From: Clostridiaceae bacterium
Lineage (GTDB): Bacteria > Bacillota > Clostridia > DSM-8532
Direction: 5' to 3'
Assembly (NCBI GenBank): GCA_012521705.1
Contig: JAAYLX010000020.1
Location: forward strand, 1-34,499
Length of the DNA: 34,499 bases
A program made the position numbers and the translations under genes. Positions 16,196 through 24,231 of the stretch are shown here, in pieces. Every line of letters starts with the position of its first letter. The first letter of the stretch is position 1. The notes beneath the pieces were generated by a model. The model ran no database searches, was not told where the DNA came from, and saw nothing but the letters and a program-made list of their open reading frames with translations.

Positions 16196-16914
16196 GCTGT
16201 TGATACCTCCTCATTGTGTTGATTAGCCTTCATGTCCTTGATTTCCTGTATCAGGTCACGAGTGGTCTCAATTAACCTGCTGGAAATATGACGTTTCTGG
16301 TTGGGATCTGAATAGCATGTTACAAGCCTGCTGAGCCACTGTGAACTTTCATTTAAATGTCCGAGTCTTTTACTGAGTTCTCCTATTATAAACATGCAAA
16401 CATACTCATCAAATTTGCCATCGGTAAGTTCTTCCCCATGAAATGCTATCTTATAATTCTTCAATGCAAATTCAAGGAACCTGTTCTCCTGTTCTTTATC
16501 TCCCTTGTATCGATAAAGCCATGCAATTCTGAGACATATCTTTGCAATTTCAGATTTTTCGGCCTCCATAGCCATGAGGTTCATTAAAACAATTTTAAAG
16601 GCTTCCAGGGATTTTTCTATGTCTCGTGGACCGGTAAAAGAACGCTTTTTCCATTTAGGCGTAATTAACTCTCTTATCTTAGATCTCTCGTACCTGCTCA
16701 CTTTTTCAAAAGTTGTTACATGTGAGGCATATCCGCATTCGGGACAAATAACCGCCTCATAAAAAATTGGGTTTTCACCCTCGTACCATGGACAAAAATC
16801 GGTGTCCTGCCTCAATAGTTTTATTAATTTGGACTTCACCTTTGTATATTCAATAGTTGACTCGCAGACAGGACATGTTATTTTCGAATTATACAGGGAA
16901 CTAACCTCTTCCAT
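16192..16914 (-). CDS. DUF2225 family protein
   Basis: 240 residues. Two CxxC pairs in the N-terminal third (CPVC near 14-17 and CPEC near 58-61) suggest a zinc-binding knuckle, followed by the DUF2225 segment with RYERSKIRELITPKWKKRSF. The rest is helical and TPR-like (AKICLRIAWLYRYKGDKEQENRFLEFAL; GELSKRLGHLNESSQWLSRL). The function of the family is not established; helical repeats suggest protein binding in the cytoplasm. GGGAGAG precedes the ATG. It overlaps the next gene by four bases and follows thiI by about 70 bases. Confidence 0.8.
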   Translation of the reverse strand: MEEVSSLYNSKITCPVCESTIEYTKVKSKLIKLLRQDTDFCPWYEGENPIFYEAVICPECGYASHVTTFEKVSRYERSKIRELITPKWKKRSFTGPRDIEKSLEAFKIVLMNLMAMEAEKSEIAKICLRIAWLYRYKGDKEQENRFLEFALKNYKIAFHGEELTDGKFDEYVCMFIIGELSKRLGHLNESSQWLSRLVTCYSDPNQKRHISSRLIETTRDLIQEIKDMKANQHNEEVSTA

Positions 16915-16983
16915 AGCTCTCTCCCTAATTAATTATTGGCTATATTTTCATAACAATTATATATATACCACAATAATTGTATT

Positions 16984-18156
16984 TTATAAGATTTTTACTA
17001 CTTCGGTTTTTTCCACTGCTTCGTCAATGAGGCCTTGTTCATCCAATACCTTCTCATATTCCAGACATTTTTCAAGTGAAGGCCTTGTTACAGGATGTCT
17101 TGCGACAAATATGGTACAGCAGTCTTCGTAAGGAAGTATGGAAGTATCATAAGTGTCTATTCTTTTCGCTATATCTATAACTTCATTTTTGTCCATGCCG
17201 ACCAAAGGACGGTATACAGGCATAGAGACCGCATGGTTAGTTACAAGCATGCTCTCCATTGTCTGGCTTGCCACCTGGCCTATGGATTCACCGGTGACAA
17301 GACCAAGTGAACCACTTTTTTCAGCAATCCTTTGAGCGATTTTCATCATGTACCGTCTCATGATAATTGTCAGGTATTCATGAGGACATTTTTCATTTAT
17401 CTTGAGCTGAATGTCTGTAAAGGGTACAATGTGAAGATTTATACCCATACAGTACCGGGAAAGTATTTCTGCCAATTTTACAACCTTATCCTTTGCCCTG
17501 TCGCTGGTATAAGGATAACTGTGAAAATAGACCGCATCAATTGTTACTCCACGCTTTGCAATCATCCATCCGGCAACGGGACTGTCAATACCTCCCGACA
17601 AGAGAAGTGTTGCCTTGCCTCCGGTACCTGTGGGAAGGCCTTTCGCACCCGGAATGATTTCCGAATATAGATAGGTGCTTTCCCTTACCTCAACATAAAA
17701 GATAAAGTCGGGATTATGAACATTTACTTTCAGGGACGGGAAGTTGGCCAGAATATATCCACCGAGGTCTGCGCAAATCTGCGGTGAATTAAGAGGGAAT
17801 TTCTTGTCTCCCCTTTTTGCTTCCACTTTGAAAGTTTTATACTGATATTTTTTCAGCATTTTATCTATTGTTTCCAAAGTTTTGGCTTTAATGGCGTCAT
17901 AGTCGGATTCTACTTTTTCAACAGGACTTATTGAGGCAATACCAAAGATTTTTTGAAGCCTAATAATTGCCTCGTCCCAATCAAACCCCTGGTCTGAAGA
18001 CTCAACATAAATCCTGCTCTGAGAGCGGGTTACAGTGACTTTTCCCAAAGGACTGAGCCGGTCTTTTATATTTCTCATCAACTGATTCTCAAAAATTTTC
18101 TTGTTAAGACCTTTCAAAAATATTTCTTCATATCTGACCAAAATTACTTTTTCCAT
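16984..18156 (-). CDS. thiI: tRNA 4-thiouridine synthase ThiI
   Basis: Transfers sulfur to U8 of tRNA and can supply sulfur for thiamine thiazole. 390 residues: a ferredoxin-like and THUMP RNA-binding half (FLKGLNKKIFENQL; FKVEAKRGDKKFP) and an ATP pyrophosphatase half with PP-loop SGGIDSP at 187-193 and GESIGQVASQT. There is no C-terminal rhodanese domain, as is usual in Firmicutes, so sulfur must come from a partner; a cysteine desulfurase gene lies 12 bases upstream, as in the NifZ-ThiI pair of Bacillus. A Cys-Cys pair occurs in YEDCCTIF near residue 345. AGAGAGGTTACT precedes the ATG. Confidence 0.97.
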   Translation of the reverse strand: MEKVILVRYEEIFLKGLNKKIFENQLMRNIKDRLSPLGKVTVTRSQSRIYVESSDQGFDWDEAIIRLQKIFGIASISPVEKVESDYDAIKAKTLETIDKMLKKYQYKTFKVEAKRGDKKFPLNSPQICADLGGYILANFPSLKVNVHNPDFIFYVEVRESTYLYSEIIPGAKGLPTGTGGKATLLLSGGIDSPVAGWMIAKRGVTIDAVYFHSYPYTSDRAKDKVVKLAEILSRYCMGINLHIVPFTDIQLKINEKCPHEYLTIIMRRYMMKIAQRIAEKSGSLGLVTGESIGQVASQTMESMLVTNHAVSMPVYRPLVGMDKNEVIDIAKRIDTYDTSILPYEDCCTIFVARHPVTRPSLEKCLEYEKVLDEQGLIDEAVEKTEVVKIL

Positions 18157-18168
18157 AGTAACCTCTCT

Positions 18169-19311
18169 TTACATTTTTTGTACAGTTCCCATTATTTCAG
18201 ATATGGCTTCCGAACAGATTATTGCCTCATGTTCAGTATTATCCCCCGAAAAACTTAAACGAATAGCGCCCTTTGCCCATTCAGGCGAAAGACCAATTGC
18301 TTTAAGAACACGGCTTACCGTATTTTTCCTTGAGTGGCAGGCAGAACCGCTTGAAACGTAAATCTCTTTCATTTCAAGAAAATGAAGAACGGTTTCTGAC
18401 TGTACGCCTTTTAAGGATATATTGAGGATATTGTCAACTCCGTCTTCCGGAGAATTGACCCGAAGCATTGGACCTAATGATGCTGTAAGCCTTTCCATAA
18501 GAAGTTCGCGAATTTTTCCGCAGGTTTTCGAATCTTGTTCCATTCTTTCAAATTTCATGGAAGCCGCAAGTCCGAAACCGGCAATTCCCGGCACATTCAC
18601 AGTCCCGGATCTTAAATTGCGTTCATGGCCTCCTCCGGAAATAATGGGATGTAGCCTTGCTCCTTTACGCATAAAAAGCATTCCCACCCCTTTGGGGCCG
18701 TGGATTTTATGGGAGCTGAAGGAAATATAATCAGCTTCAAGTTCCCGCACATTGATGGGTATTTTACCGTATGCCTGAACAGCATCCACATGGAACAAGG
18801 TTTTCTTATTCCTTGACTTAATAATATGTGATGCTTCCACTACAGGTTCAATGGTTCCCAATTCATTGTTGACAGCCATTATATTGACCAGAATTGTATC
18901 ATCCCGGATTTTTGCTTTAAGCTCATCAAGAGATATACGGCCAAATTCATCAACGCTTAAGTACTCTACTTCGTATCCTATTGCGCTGAGGGCATTTAAG
19001 GATTCCTGGGCAGCATCATGCTCCACCGGTGATGATATAATGTGCTTTCCTGTGCGTTTAAACGCCTCTGCCGTACCCTTTAGCGCCATATTTATAGATT
19101 CTGTCCCGCCGGAAGTAAAAACAATTTCCTCAGGCTGGGCTTTTATGGTTTCAGCCAATGTCCTTCTTGTGTTCTCAAGAATTCTTTCAGCCCGAATACC
19201 AAGGGCATGCAAAGAGGACGAGTTTCCAAACTCTTCACTCATCAGCCTTGCCACAAGTTCAACTACTTCTTTATATGGTTTTGTAGTCGCACTGTTGTCA
19301 AAGTATATCAT
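18169..19311 (-). CDS. Cysteine desulfurase (NifS/IscS family, NifZ-type partner of ThiI)
   Basis: PLP enzyme that removes sulfur from cysteine to an enzyme persulfide. 380 residues from ATG 19311 (MIYFDNSATT, the standard family start); an in-frame TTG 33 bases upstream is rejected because GGAAGG lies just before the ATG. Visible motifs are TSGGTESIN at 66-74 (PLP phosphate), EHDA at 97-100, DAVQAYG at 176-182, the PLP lysine in SFSSHKIHGPKG (K202) and the catalytic Cys in SSGSACHSR (C325). The short active-site loop places it with the SufS-unlike, IscS/NifS group. Coupled to thiI downstream, which supports tRNA thiolation as its main job rather than general Fe-S assembly. Confidence 0.95.
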   Translation of the reverse strand: MIYFDNSATTKPYKEVVELVARLMSEEFGNSSSLHALGIRAERILENTRRTLAETIKAQPEEIVFTSGGTESINMALKGTAEAFKRTGKHIISSPVEHDAAQESLNALSAIGYEVEYLSVDEFGRISLDELKAKIRDDTILVNIMAVNNELGTIEPVVEASHIIKSRNKKTLFHVDAVQAYGKIPINVRELEADYISFSSHKIHGPKGVGMLFMRKGARLHPIISGGGHERNLRSGTVNVPGIAGFGLAASMKFERMEQDSKTCGKIRELLMERLTASLGPMLRVNSPEDGVDNILNISLKGVQSETVLHFLEMKEIYVSSGSACHSRKNTVSRVLKAIGLSPEWAKGAIRLSFSGDNTEHEAIICSEAISEIMGTVQKM

Positions 19312-19361
19312 GTTAAAACCTTCCGTAACTGAATTATTTCGCAATAATTGTTATCCAGCAC

Positions 19362-19862
19362 TTAAACCTCAACTTCAGCTGTGCTTAACCTGTATAATTT
19401 TGCATCAACTTTGTCCTTGTCAACTGTAAGTATAGCATAGGTCCGCCCGGCTACACTTCTGGGGAAACCTAAGCTGCCTGGGTTGACGATAAGGGTTGAT
19501 GCTTCCTTTTTTATAAGTGGAATATGAGTATGGCCAAAAAGCACAACATCCAGGTTTTCATCCTTAGCTTTCTTTTCAAGCCTTGATGTTCCGTTTTTTA
19601 CATTGAAATAATGGCCATGAGTAATAAAAATTCTTTTTCCTTCTATTTCAAAAATGATTTCTTCGGGCATGTCCGCATAAAAGTCGCAATTGCCCATCAC
19701 AGAAATAATGTTTATATGGGGATATTCATTTTTTATAATCCTGGCATCCTTGCAAAAATCGCCAAGATGAATAATTGTATCAATATCCGGATGAGCCTTT
19801 ATAGTTCCTCTCATTCCGATTAAATCCCCATGGGTGTCACTAACAATCAAAAACTGCCTCAT
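19362..19862 (-). CDS. YfcE/MJ0936-type metallophosphoesterase
   Basis: 166-residue calcineurin-like phosphodiesterase with all metal motifs: SDTHGD at 8-13, GDF at 34-36, GNCD at 57-60, THGH at 80-83 and GHTH near 110-113. Small single-domain members hydrolyse phosphodiesters in vitro, but the physiological substrate is generally unknown. The ATG overlaps the rdgB stop (ATGA). The rph-rdgB-phosphodiesterase order is the same as rph-ysnA-ysnB of Bacillus subtilis, hinting at a role in nucleotide or RNA housekeeping. Confidence 0.93.
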   Translation of the reverse strand: MRQFLIVSDTHGDLIGMRGTIKAHPDIDTIIHLGDFCKDARIIKNEYPHINIISVMGNCDFYADMPEEIIFEIEGKRIFITHGHYFNVKNGTSRLEKKAKDENLDVVLFGHTHIPLIKKEASTLIVNPGSLGFPRSVAGRTYAILTVDKDKVDAKLYRLSTAEVEV

Positions 19863-20452
19863 AATATCTCCATCTTTTTTATATCTTGAGCAAGAAGCCT
19901 GAAAGCCCGGCTTCTGTGACTAATTTGATTTTTTATTTCCGGATCAATCTGTGCCAGTGTCAAATTATATTCAGGCACGAAGAAAATTGGATCATATCCA
20001 AACCCGTAGTCACCTTTGGCTTCATAGGCGATCCGCCCTTCGATGGTGCCAGTGTAGGTTTTTTCAATAGACTTGGAAACAAGTGATGCCACACATCTGA
20101 ACCTCGCAGTGCGGCGCTCTTCGGGTACATCTTTTAAGAGTTCTATAATTCGCTTGTTTCGTTCAGTGTAAGGCAAATCAGCCATAAATCTGGCAGAGTG
20201 GATTCCCGGATCACCATTCAGGAAGTCGATCTCCAGGCCGCTGTCATCAGCTATTACAATGTCACCGGTAAGATTATGAATTGCCCTTGCTTTGATAAGT
20301 GAGTTTTCTTCAAAAGTTGAACCTGTTTCTTCAATTTCAAGGTCGATACCTTCATCTTTCAAAGACTTTATGTCAAAACCGCAGCCGTATAAAAGCGCCT
20401 TGATTTCTTTTACTTTTCCTTCATTCTTTGTCGCAACAATTATCTTTTGCAT
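19859..20452 (-). CDS. rdgB: XTP/dITP pyrophosphatase (RdgB/HAM1)
   Basis: House-cleaning enzyme that hydrolyses non-canonical purine triphosphates (XTP, dITP) to monophosphates. 197 residues, the usual length. It opens with IIVATKNEGKVKEI (substrate loop) and has ETGSTFEENSLIKARA, IADDSGLEIDFLNGDPGIHSARF and the C-terminal GYGFGYDPIFFVPE-type segment (here GDYGFGYDPIF) plus SHRSRAF. AGAAGGAAA precedes the ATG. It lies 12 bases after rph and overlaps the phosphodiesterase gene. Confidence 0.97.
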   Translation of the reverse strand: MQKIIVATKNEGKVKEIKALLYGCGFDIKSLKDEGIDLEIEETGSTFEENSLIKARAIHNLTGDIVIADDSGLEIDFLNGDPGIHSARFMADLPYTERNKRIIELLKDVPEERRTARFRCVASLVSKSIEKTYTGTIEGRIAYEAKGDYGFGYDPIFFVPEYNLTLAQIDPEIKNQISHRSRAFRLLAQDIKKMEIL

Positions 20453-20464
20453 TTTCCTTCTGAT

Positions 20465-21196
20465 CTACTCCTTGGAAAGTAATACATTACGCTGTATTTC
20501 TATAAGTTTTTCTATACCAGATTGGGCAAGGTCAAGCAAATTGTCAAACACTTTTCTTGGGAAGGGATTTCCCTCGCCTGTAGCCTGTACCTCTATCAAT
20601 TCACCTGAGGATGTCATTACAACATTCATATCAACAATAGCCCTTGAATCTTCCTCATAACAAAGGTCCAATAGCTCCTGGTTATCAACATAACCAACAC
20701 TGATACCGGCTACAAAATCCCGAATCGGAATCTCGCTTATAATGTTATTGTTCACCAGAAACCCACAGGCATCCATTAAAGCCACAAAACCTCCTGTTAT
20801 TGCAGCAGTTCGGGTACCTCCGTCAGCCTGAATGACATCACAATCTATTGTTATGGTTCTCTCACCTAATACCTTAAAGTCCACAACTGATCTTAACGAC
20901 CTTCCTATAAGACGCTGGATTTCATTTGACCGGCCATTGATTTTAAGAAGGTTTCTGTCCCTTGCATTCCTGCTGATGGTAGCTCTTGGCAGCATATCAT
21001 ATTCAGCGGTGACCCAGCCTTCGCCAGTCCCCTTTCTGAATGGGGGCACCCTGTCTTCCACACTCGCTGTACAGATAAGTTTTGTGTCGCCAAACTCAAC
21101 TAATACTGAACCTTCAGCGTATTTAATAAAATCACGAGTGATTTTCACTTTTCTTAATTCATTGTTTTTTCTGCCATCAACTCTCACTTTTTCCAT
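20465..21196 (-). CDS. rph: Ribonuclease PH
   Basis: Phosphate-dependent 3' to 5' exoribonuclease that trims tRNA 3' ends. 243 residues, the standard length, from ATG 21196 ([15 protein letters not shown]). A GTG 39 bases upstream is rejected: GAGAGGT is correctly placed for the ATG and family members begin at this point. Conserved segments are [50 protein letters not shown] and [19 protein letters not shown] (phosphate and metal site). First gene of the rph-rdgB-phosphodiesterase group; I see no strong promoter in the 150 bases before it apart from AT-rich TATTAT. Confidence 0.97.
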   Translation of the reverse strand: MEKVRVDGRKNNELRKVKITRDFIKYAEGSVLVEFGDTKLICTASVEDRVPPFRKGTGEGWVTAEYDMLPRATISRNARDRNLLKINGRSNEIQRLIGRSLRSVVDFKVLGERTITIDCDVIQADGGTRTAAITGGFVALMDACGFLVNNNIISEIPIRDFVAGISVGYVDNQELLDLCYEEDSRAIVDMNVVMTSSGELIEVQATGEGNPFPRKVFDNLLDLAQSGIEKLIEIQRNVLLSKE

Positions 21197-21350
21197 CACA
21201 GACCTCTCGAATTTTTTCTTATAATATGTTATCACATGTGTTTCTTGTTATCCAGAAAATAAACAAAGAATATGAAAATTATGGGTCAGATTAATTCGGC
21301 TTATTAACTCTTTTTGGCAGTGCGTACAAATATGGGTTATAAGAATAAAA

Positions 21351-21379
21351 ACGCACTCACCTTCAATGTGTGAGTGCGT
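21351..21379 (-). terminator. Rho-independent terminator of the amidase gene
   Basis: A perfect 10-bp GC-containing stem (21351..21360 ACGCACTCAC paired with 21370..21379) has a 9-base loop and is followed on the minus strand by TTTTTATTCTTAT. It lies about 65 bases beyond the amidase stop codon and separates that gene from rph. Confidence 0.85.
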
Positions 21380-21442
21380 GTAAAGATCCCTTAAAAAAGG
21401 GTTTTAAATTCGTTACATTATTAACTACATAATATACATAAT

Positions 21443-23395
21443 CTACATAGAATTAAGTATTTGAATAATGCTGTTGGCAAGGGATTCAGCGGCTTTTTGT
21501 CTGAATGAACTTGTGTTGAGCTTAGCCATATCATCAGGATGGGACATACAAGCTATCTCAGCCAGGACCGCAGGCATTTTAGTCTTTCTCACTACAACCA
21601 GGTTGCCGTTGGCTTTAAGTCCGATGTTGCCTGTGCCAAGATCTTTTACAAGATTATTCAGGATAATATTTGCATAAGCCTTGCCATTATAGCTTGTGGG
21701 ATAATAGAGCGCCATGGAACCTTTATAACCATCGGGCATTATATTGTTATGAATACTTACAAACAGTGCTGCATTTCTCTTATTGGCATATTCCGCCCTG
21801 TCATCAAGGGAAACAAATACATCAGTGGTCCTTGTGCTCTCAACATTTACTCCTTTAGACTTCAAAATTTCCATACACTTCATTGCTATATCAAGGTTAT
21901 AATCTTTTTCATAGTAAGTACCGACAGTTCCGCCCGGATCGCTTCCCCCATGACCAGGATCAAGCACTACAAGTTTTGAACCAGAAGTACCTGAATTCTC
22001 AGCAACAACCAATAGTTCATTGGATCCTGAGCCTTCGATGATCTTGAATTTTTGTCCGGCATTAGTTTTGTCAAGCATCAAAAATGAATTCTGCAGTGTT
22101 GTATACGTAGCCACAGTCTTGACTAACGAGTTATTCAGGACCAAATTACCTGAGCCAAGATCTACAATGGATTTTGGCATCATAAAGGTAACTGTGCCGC
22201 TTTTTTCATTTTCGTCAGTAATAATATCACTCTTGGAATTAAGATAACGACTGACTATTCCGTTATTTATAATTTTCAGCACTACACTTGAACCGTCGCC
22301 CAGTTCAACATTCTTCATGGAAGAAGGAACTCCCCTTGAAGGATCAGTGGTTTCGGTGGGAGTAGGGGTCTGTGACGGTTTTGGGGTAGTTGAAGGTTTA
22401 GGAGTTGTTGAAGGCGAAGGAGTCGCAGAAGGCGCAGGTGTCTGCGTACTCGCACTTCCTGCCTTGATATTAAATACAGTATTTCCATTTGATACGGATG
22501 AAGTAAAAGTAATACTGTTAAAGTATGAAATTCTGATAATAGTGCTGTTACTTTCTTTATTGTAATTAATCAGAATTCCGCGGATAATATCGTTTCCGGT
22601 TAAGAACCCGTTAGTAAATCGGTTGTCTTTACCGGGTATTGTAATTTGCAGTATTTTCTCCTTTTCGCGCAATTCATAACGAGGTGCGGAAGTACTGGAT
22701 GTCTGGGTAACTGAAGTTCCCTTCAAGGTTACAATACATGTGTTCCCGGACATCTCCCATGATAATGGACCACTCTGTTTGATTACAGAAGCCTGGGTTC
22801 CCTGGTTTCCTGAGGAAGCAGGATTTGAAGGTGCTGGTGTTGCAGAGGTTGAAGGCTTTGGAGTGGCAGAAGGCGTCGGGGTAGTTGAAGGTTTAGGTGT
22901 AGTAGTCGGTGTCGGAGTTGGAGTTGGAGTTGCAGTGCCAGAAGTATTCCCCGTGCCTTTAAATCCTTTAATAGTCAAAACAACTGCTTTTCCGTCAGAA
23001 GAAGACTGCAGTGAATAATCAGGGTTTTTATTTAGTTCAACAACGACATTAGTCCTTTTTGGGTCAGAGAGATTTGCAAGACGAATTTGGCCCACAGAAC
23101 CCTTGTTGACGTCAAATCTTACCGTATTAGGAACAGAAGTGTCTGAAATTTCGAATATAAGGCGATAATATGTAATTGATCCCTCGGGAGGAATCACATA
23201 ATGCTTGGCAATCTTTGTTGAAGAGGTAAGAATTTTAACCACTTCAGAATCACTTGTCTGGGAATACTGAATTTTGGATACTTCTCCCCCCACAGACTTT
23301 TCAACTTCATTTAAAGCGTAAACGCTTAGAGACATGTTCAGAAATACAGAGATAATTAGCAAAAAAGAAAGCAATATCGACATTATCTTTTTCAT
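21443..23395 (-). CDS. N-acetylmuramoyl-L-alanine amidase with AMIN-type domains
   Basis: Exported zinc amidase that cuts the bond between muramic acid and the stem peptide. 650 residues from ATG 23395 (AAGAGGTG four bases upstream; a TTG 33 bases earlier is rejected). Signal peptide at about 1-28, cut near VYALN. Two AMIN-like beta domains (about 35-145 and 205-315) and a third AMIN- or stalk-like region (about 355-465) are separated by Thr-Pro-rich linkers. The C-terminal Amidase_3 domain holds the zinc ligands and catalytic Glu: H482 in DPGHGG, E496 in YYEKDYN, H549 in VSIHNN and E613 in LAEIACMSH. AMIN domains usually target septal or sugar-lipid sites of the wall. It is a single-gene unit with its own terminator. 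Sporulation or cell-separation roles are both possible; not a CwlD size match (about 240 residues). Confidence 0.93.
   Translation of the reverse strand: MKKIMSILLSFLLIISVFLNMSLSVYALNEVEKSVGGEVSKIQYSQTSDSEVVKILTSSTKIAKHYVIPPEGSITYYRLIFEISDTSVPNTVRFDVNKGSVGQIRLANLSDPKRTNVVVELNKNPDYSLQSSSDGKAVVLTIKGFKGTGNTSGTATPTPTPTPTTTPKPSTTPTPSATPKPSTSATPAPSNPASSGNQGTQASVIKQSGPLSWEMSGNTCIVTLKGTSVTQTSSTSAPRYELREKEKILQITIPGKDNRFTNGFLTGNDIIRGILINYNKESNSTIIRISYFNSITFTSSVSNGNTVFNIKAGSASTQTPAPSATPSPSTTPKPSTTPKPSQTPTPTETTDPSRGVPSSMKNVELGDGSSVVLKIINNGIVSRYLNSKSDIITDENEKSGTVTFMMPKSIVDLGSGNLVLNNSLVKTVATYTTLQNSFLMLDKTNAGQKFKIIEGSGSNELLVVAENSGTSGSKLVVLDPGHGGSDPGGTVGTYYEKDYNLDIAMKCMEILKSKGVNVESTRTTDVFVSLDDRAEYANKRNAALFVSIHNNIMPDGYKGSMALYYPTSYNGKAYANIILNNLVKDLGTGNIGLKANGNLVVVRKTKMPAVLAEIACMSHPDDMAKLNTSSFRQKAAESLANSIIQILNSM
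22334..22456 (-). repeat. Thr/Pro-rich linker repeat (second)
   Basis: Degenerate short tandem repeats encode about 40 residues of the pattern TPxPSTTPKPS, joining the second AMIN-like domain to the third region of the amidase. The unit resembles that of the first linker, so both probably arose by slippage or duplication. Likely an O-glycosylated flexible wall spacer (inference). Confidence 0.7.
22799..22951 (-). repeat. Thr/Pro-rich linker repeat (first)
   Basis: Encodes about 50 residues rich in TPTP, TTPKPST and SATP units between the first and second AMIN-like domains of the amidase. The DNA contains a run of GGAGTT-like hexamer repeats on the plus strand near 22913..22932. Such runs are prone to length change between strains. 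Confidence 0.75.
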
Positions 23396-23432
23396 TTTGC
23401 ACCTCTTAAGCTTTTTCTTTCGTAACAAGTAT

Positions 23433-23441
23433 ATTTTACCA
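23433..23441 (-). promoter_or_regulatory. Weak extended -10 candidate for the amidase gene
   Basis: The minus strand reads TGGTAAAAT, TGn followed by a 5/6 match to TATAAT, 38 bases before the amidase ATG, with no convincing -35. The rest of the 281-base gap between the amidase and queH (23396..23676) is AT-rich and shows no gene or strong hairpin to me. Confidence 0.3.
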
Positions 23442-23676
23442 CTTTTTTGTCATATTTTTTTAAACAATCATATTACAAATTCATTACCTAAAGACAATTT
23501 CACTAACTTAAGAGTTATTTATCAACTTATACAAATTCTTTGTCATACAATTAATACTACAAGTCTATAAGGTCATAATCCATAAAAGAATAAAAACAAA
23601 AGACTAAGACAATTTAATTAGCCTTAAGCTTTAGCATAATCACTGTTGTAAAACAACTTTAGACCTCATAAAGATT

Positions 23677-24231
23677 CTATTCAAATATATATATCGGCTT
23701 TTTGGGATGATCGGATTCAGAGTATGAGTACATGCATCCGCAGAATTTCTGCATGTAATAGCCCTTGGCTCTGGACAAATTCTTTCCTTTATAGTACAGT
23801 TCCCTGAAATCCTCATAGTAGAACAGAAGACCATACCTATTGGCGGTATCCTCAGCTATTTTACGTATGAGTTCATGATCCTGGTAAGGGCTTATCAACA
23901 GACTTGTGGAAAAAGCGTCAAAGCCTTTTTCTTTGGCTTCTCTGGCAATTCTGTCAAGCCTTAATGAATAGCATGTCCGGCACCGGACTTCTTTTTCCCT
24001 GCTAAGATTATTTTTCCAGTATTCAAGACCTGATTCATTCTGAAATGTAACAGGAATGCCATAATCGGAAGCCATTTTATTTACAGCTTCCCTGCGTTTA
24101 ATATATTCCTCCTCAGGATGTATGTTTGGATTGTAGAAAAAGCCTGAAAGCTCAATTTCCGGAATATTTATCAATTTATCAACTATTGCCACCGAACAGG
24201 GGGCACAGCAAATATGAAGCATCAATTTCAT
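23677..24231 (-). CDS. queH: Epoxyqueuosine reductase QueH
   Basis: Last enzyme of queuosine tRNA modification, reducing epoxyqueuosine; QueH replaces the unrelated QueG in many Firmicutes. 184 residues. Motifs are the adjacent Cys pair in HICCAPCS near the start, FFYNPNIHPEEEYIKR, RCRTCYSLRLD (second Cys pair), FSTSLLISPYQDH and the C-terminal Cys motif KFCGCMYS; these hold the 4Fe-4S cluster and adjacent metal site. The ATG overlaps the stop of the GH3 gene (ATGA), so it is the last gene of the def-fmt-GH3-queH operon. Confidence 0.95.
   Translation of the reverse strand: MKLMLHICCAPCSVAIVDKLINIPEIELSGFFYNPNIHPEEEYIKRREAVNKMASDYGIPVTFQNESGLEYWKNNLSREKEVRCRTCYSLRLDRIAREAKEKGFDAFSTSLLISPYQDHELIRKIAEDTANRYGLLFYYEDFRELYYKGKNLSRAKGYYMQKFCGCMYSYSESDHPKKPIYIFE

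Noticed and set aside
21387-21399. CCCTT/AAGGG mini-hairpin beside the amidase terminator
   Set aside because: Only 5 bp with a 3-base A loop and next to a much better terminator at 21351..21379.
22799-22951. CRISPR-like repeats
   Set aside because: The repeats are short, contiguous, in coding frame and lack unique spacers.
22317-23018. Plus-strand frames rich in Gly/Val/Glu repeats
   Set aside because: They are the reverse reading of the Thr/Pro linkers of the amidase; the repetitive pattern is fully explained by that gene.
23645-23657. Short hairpin (GTTGT/ACAAC) after queH as a terminator
   Set aside because: The 5-bp stem is weak and no T run follows on the minus strand.
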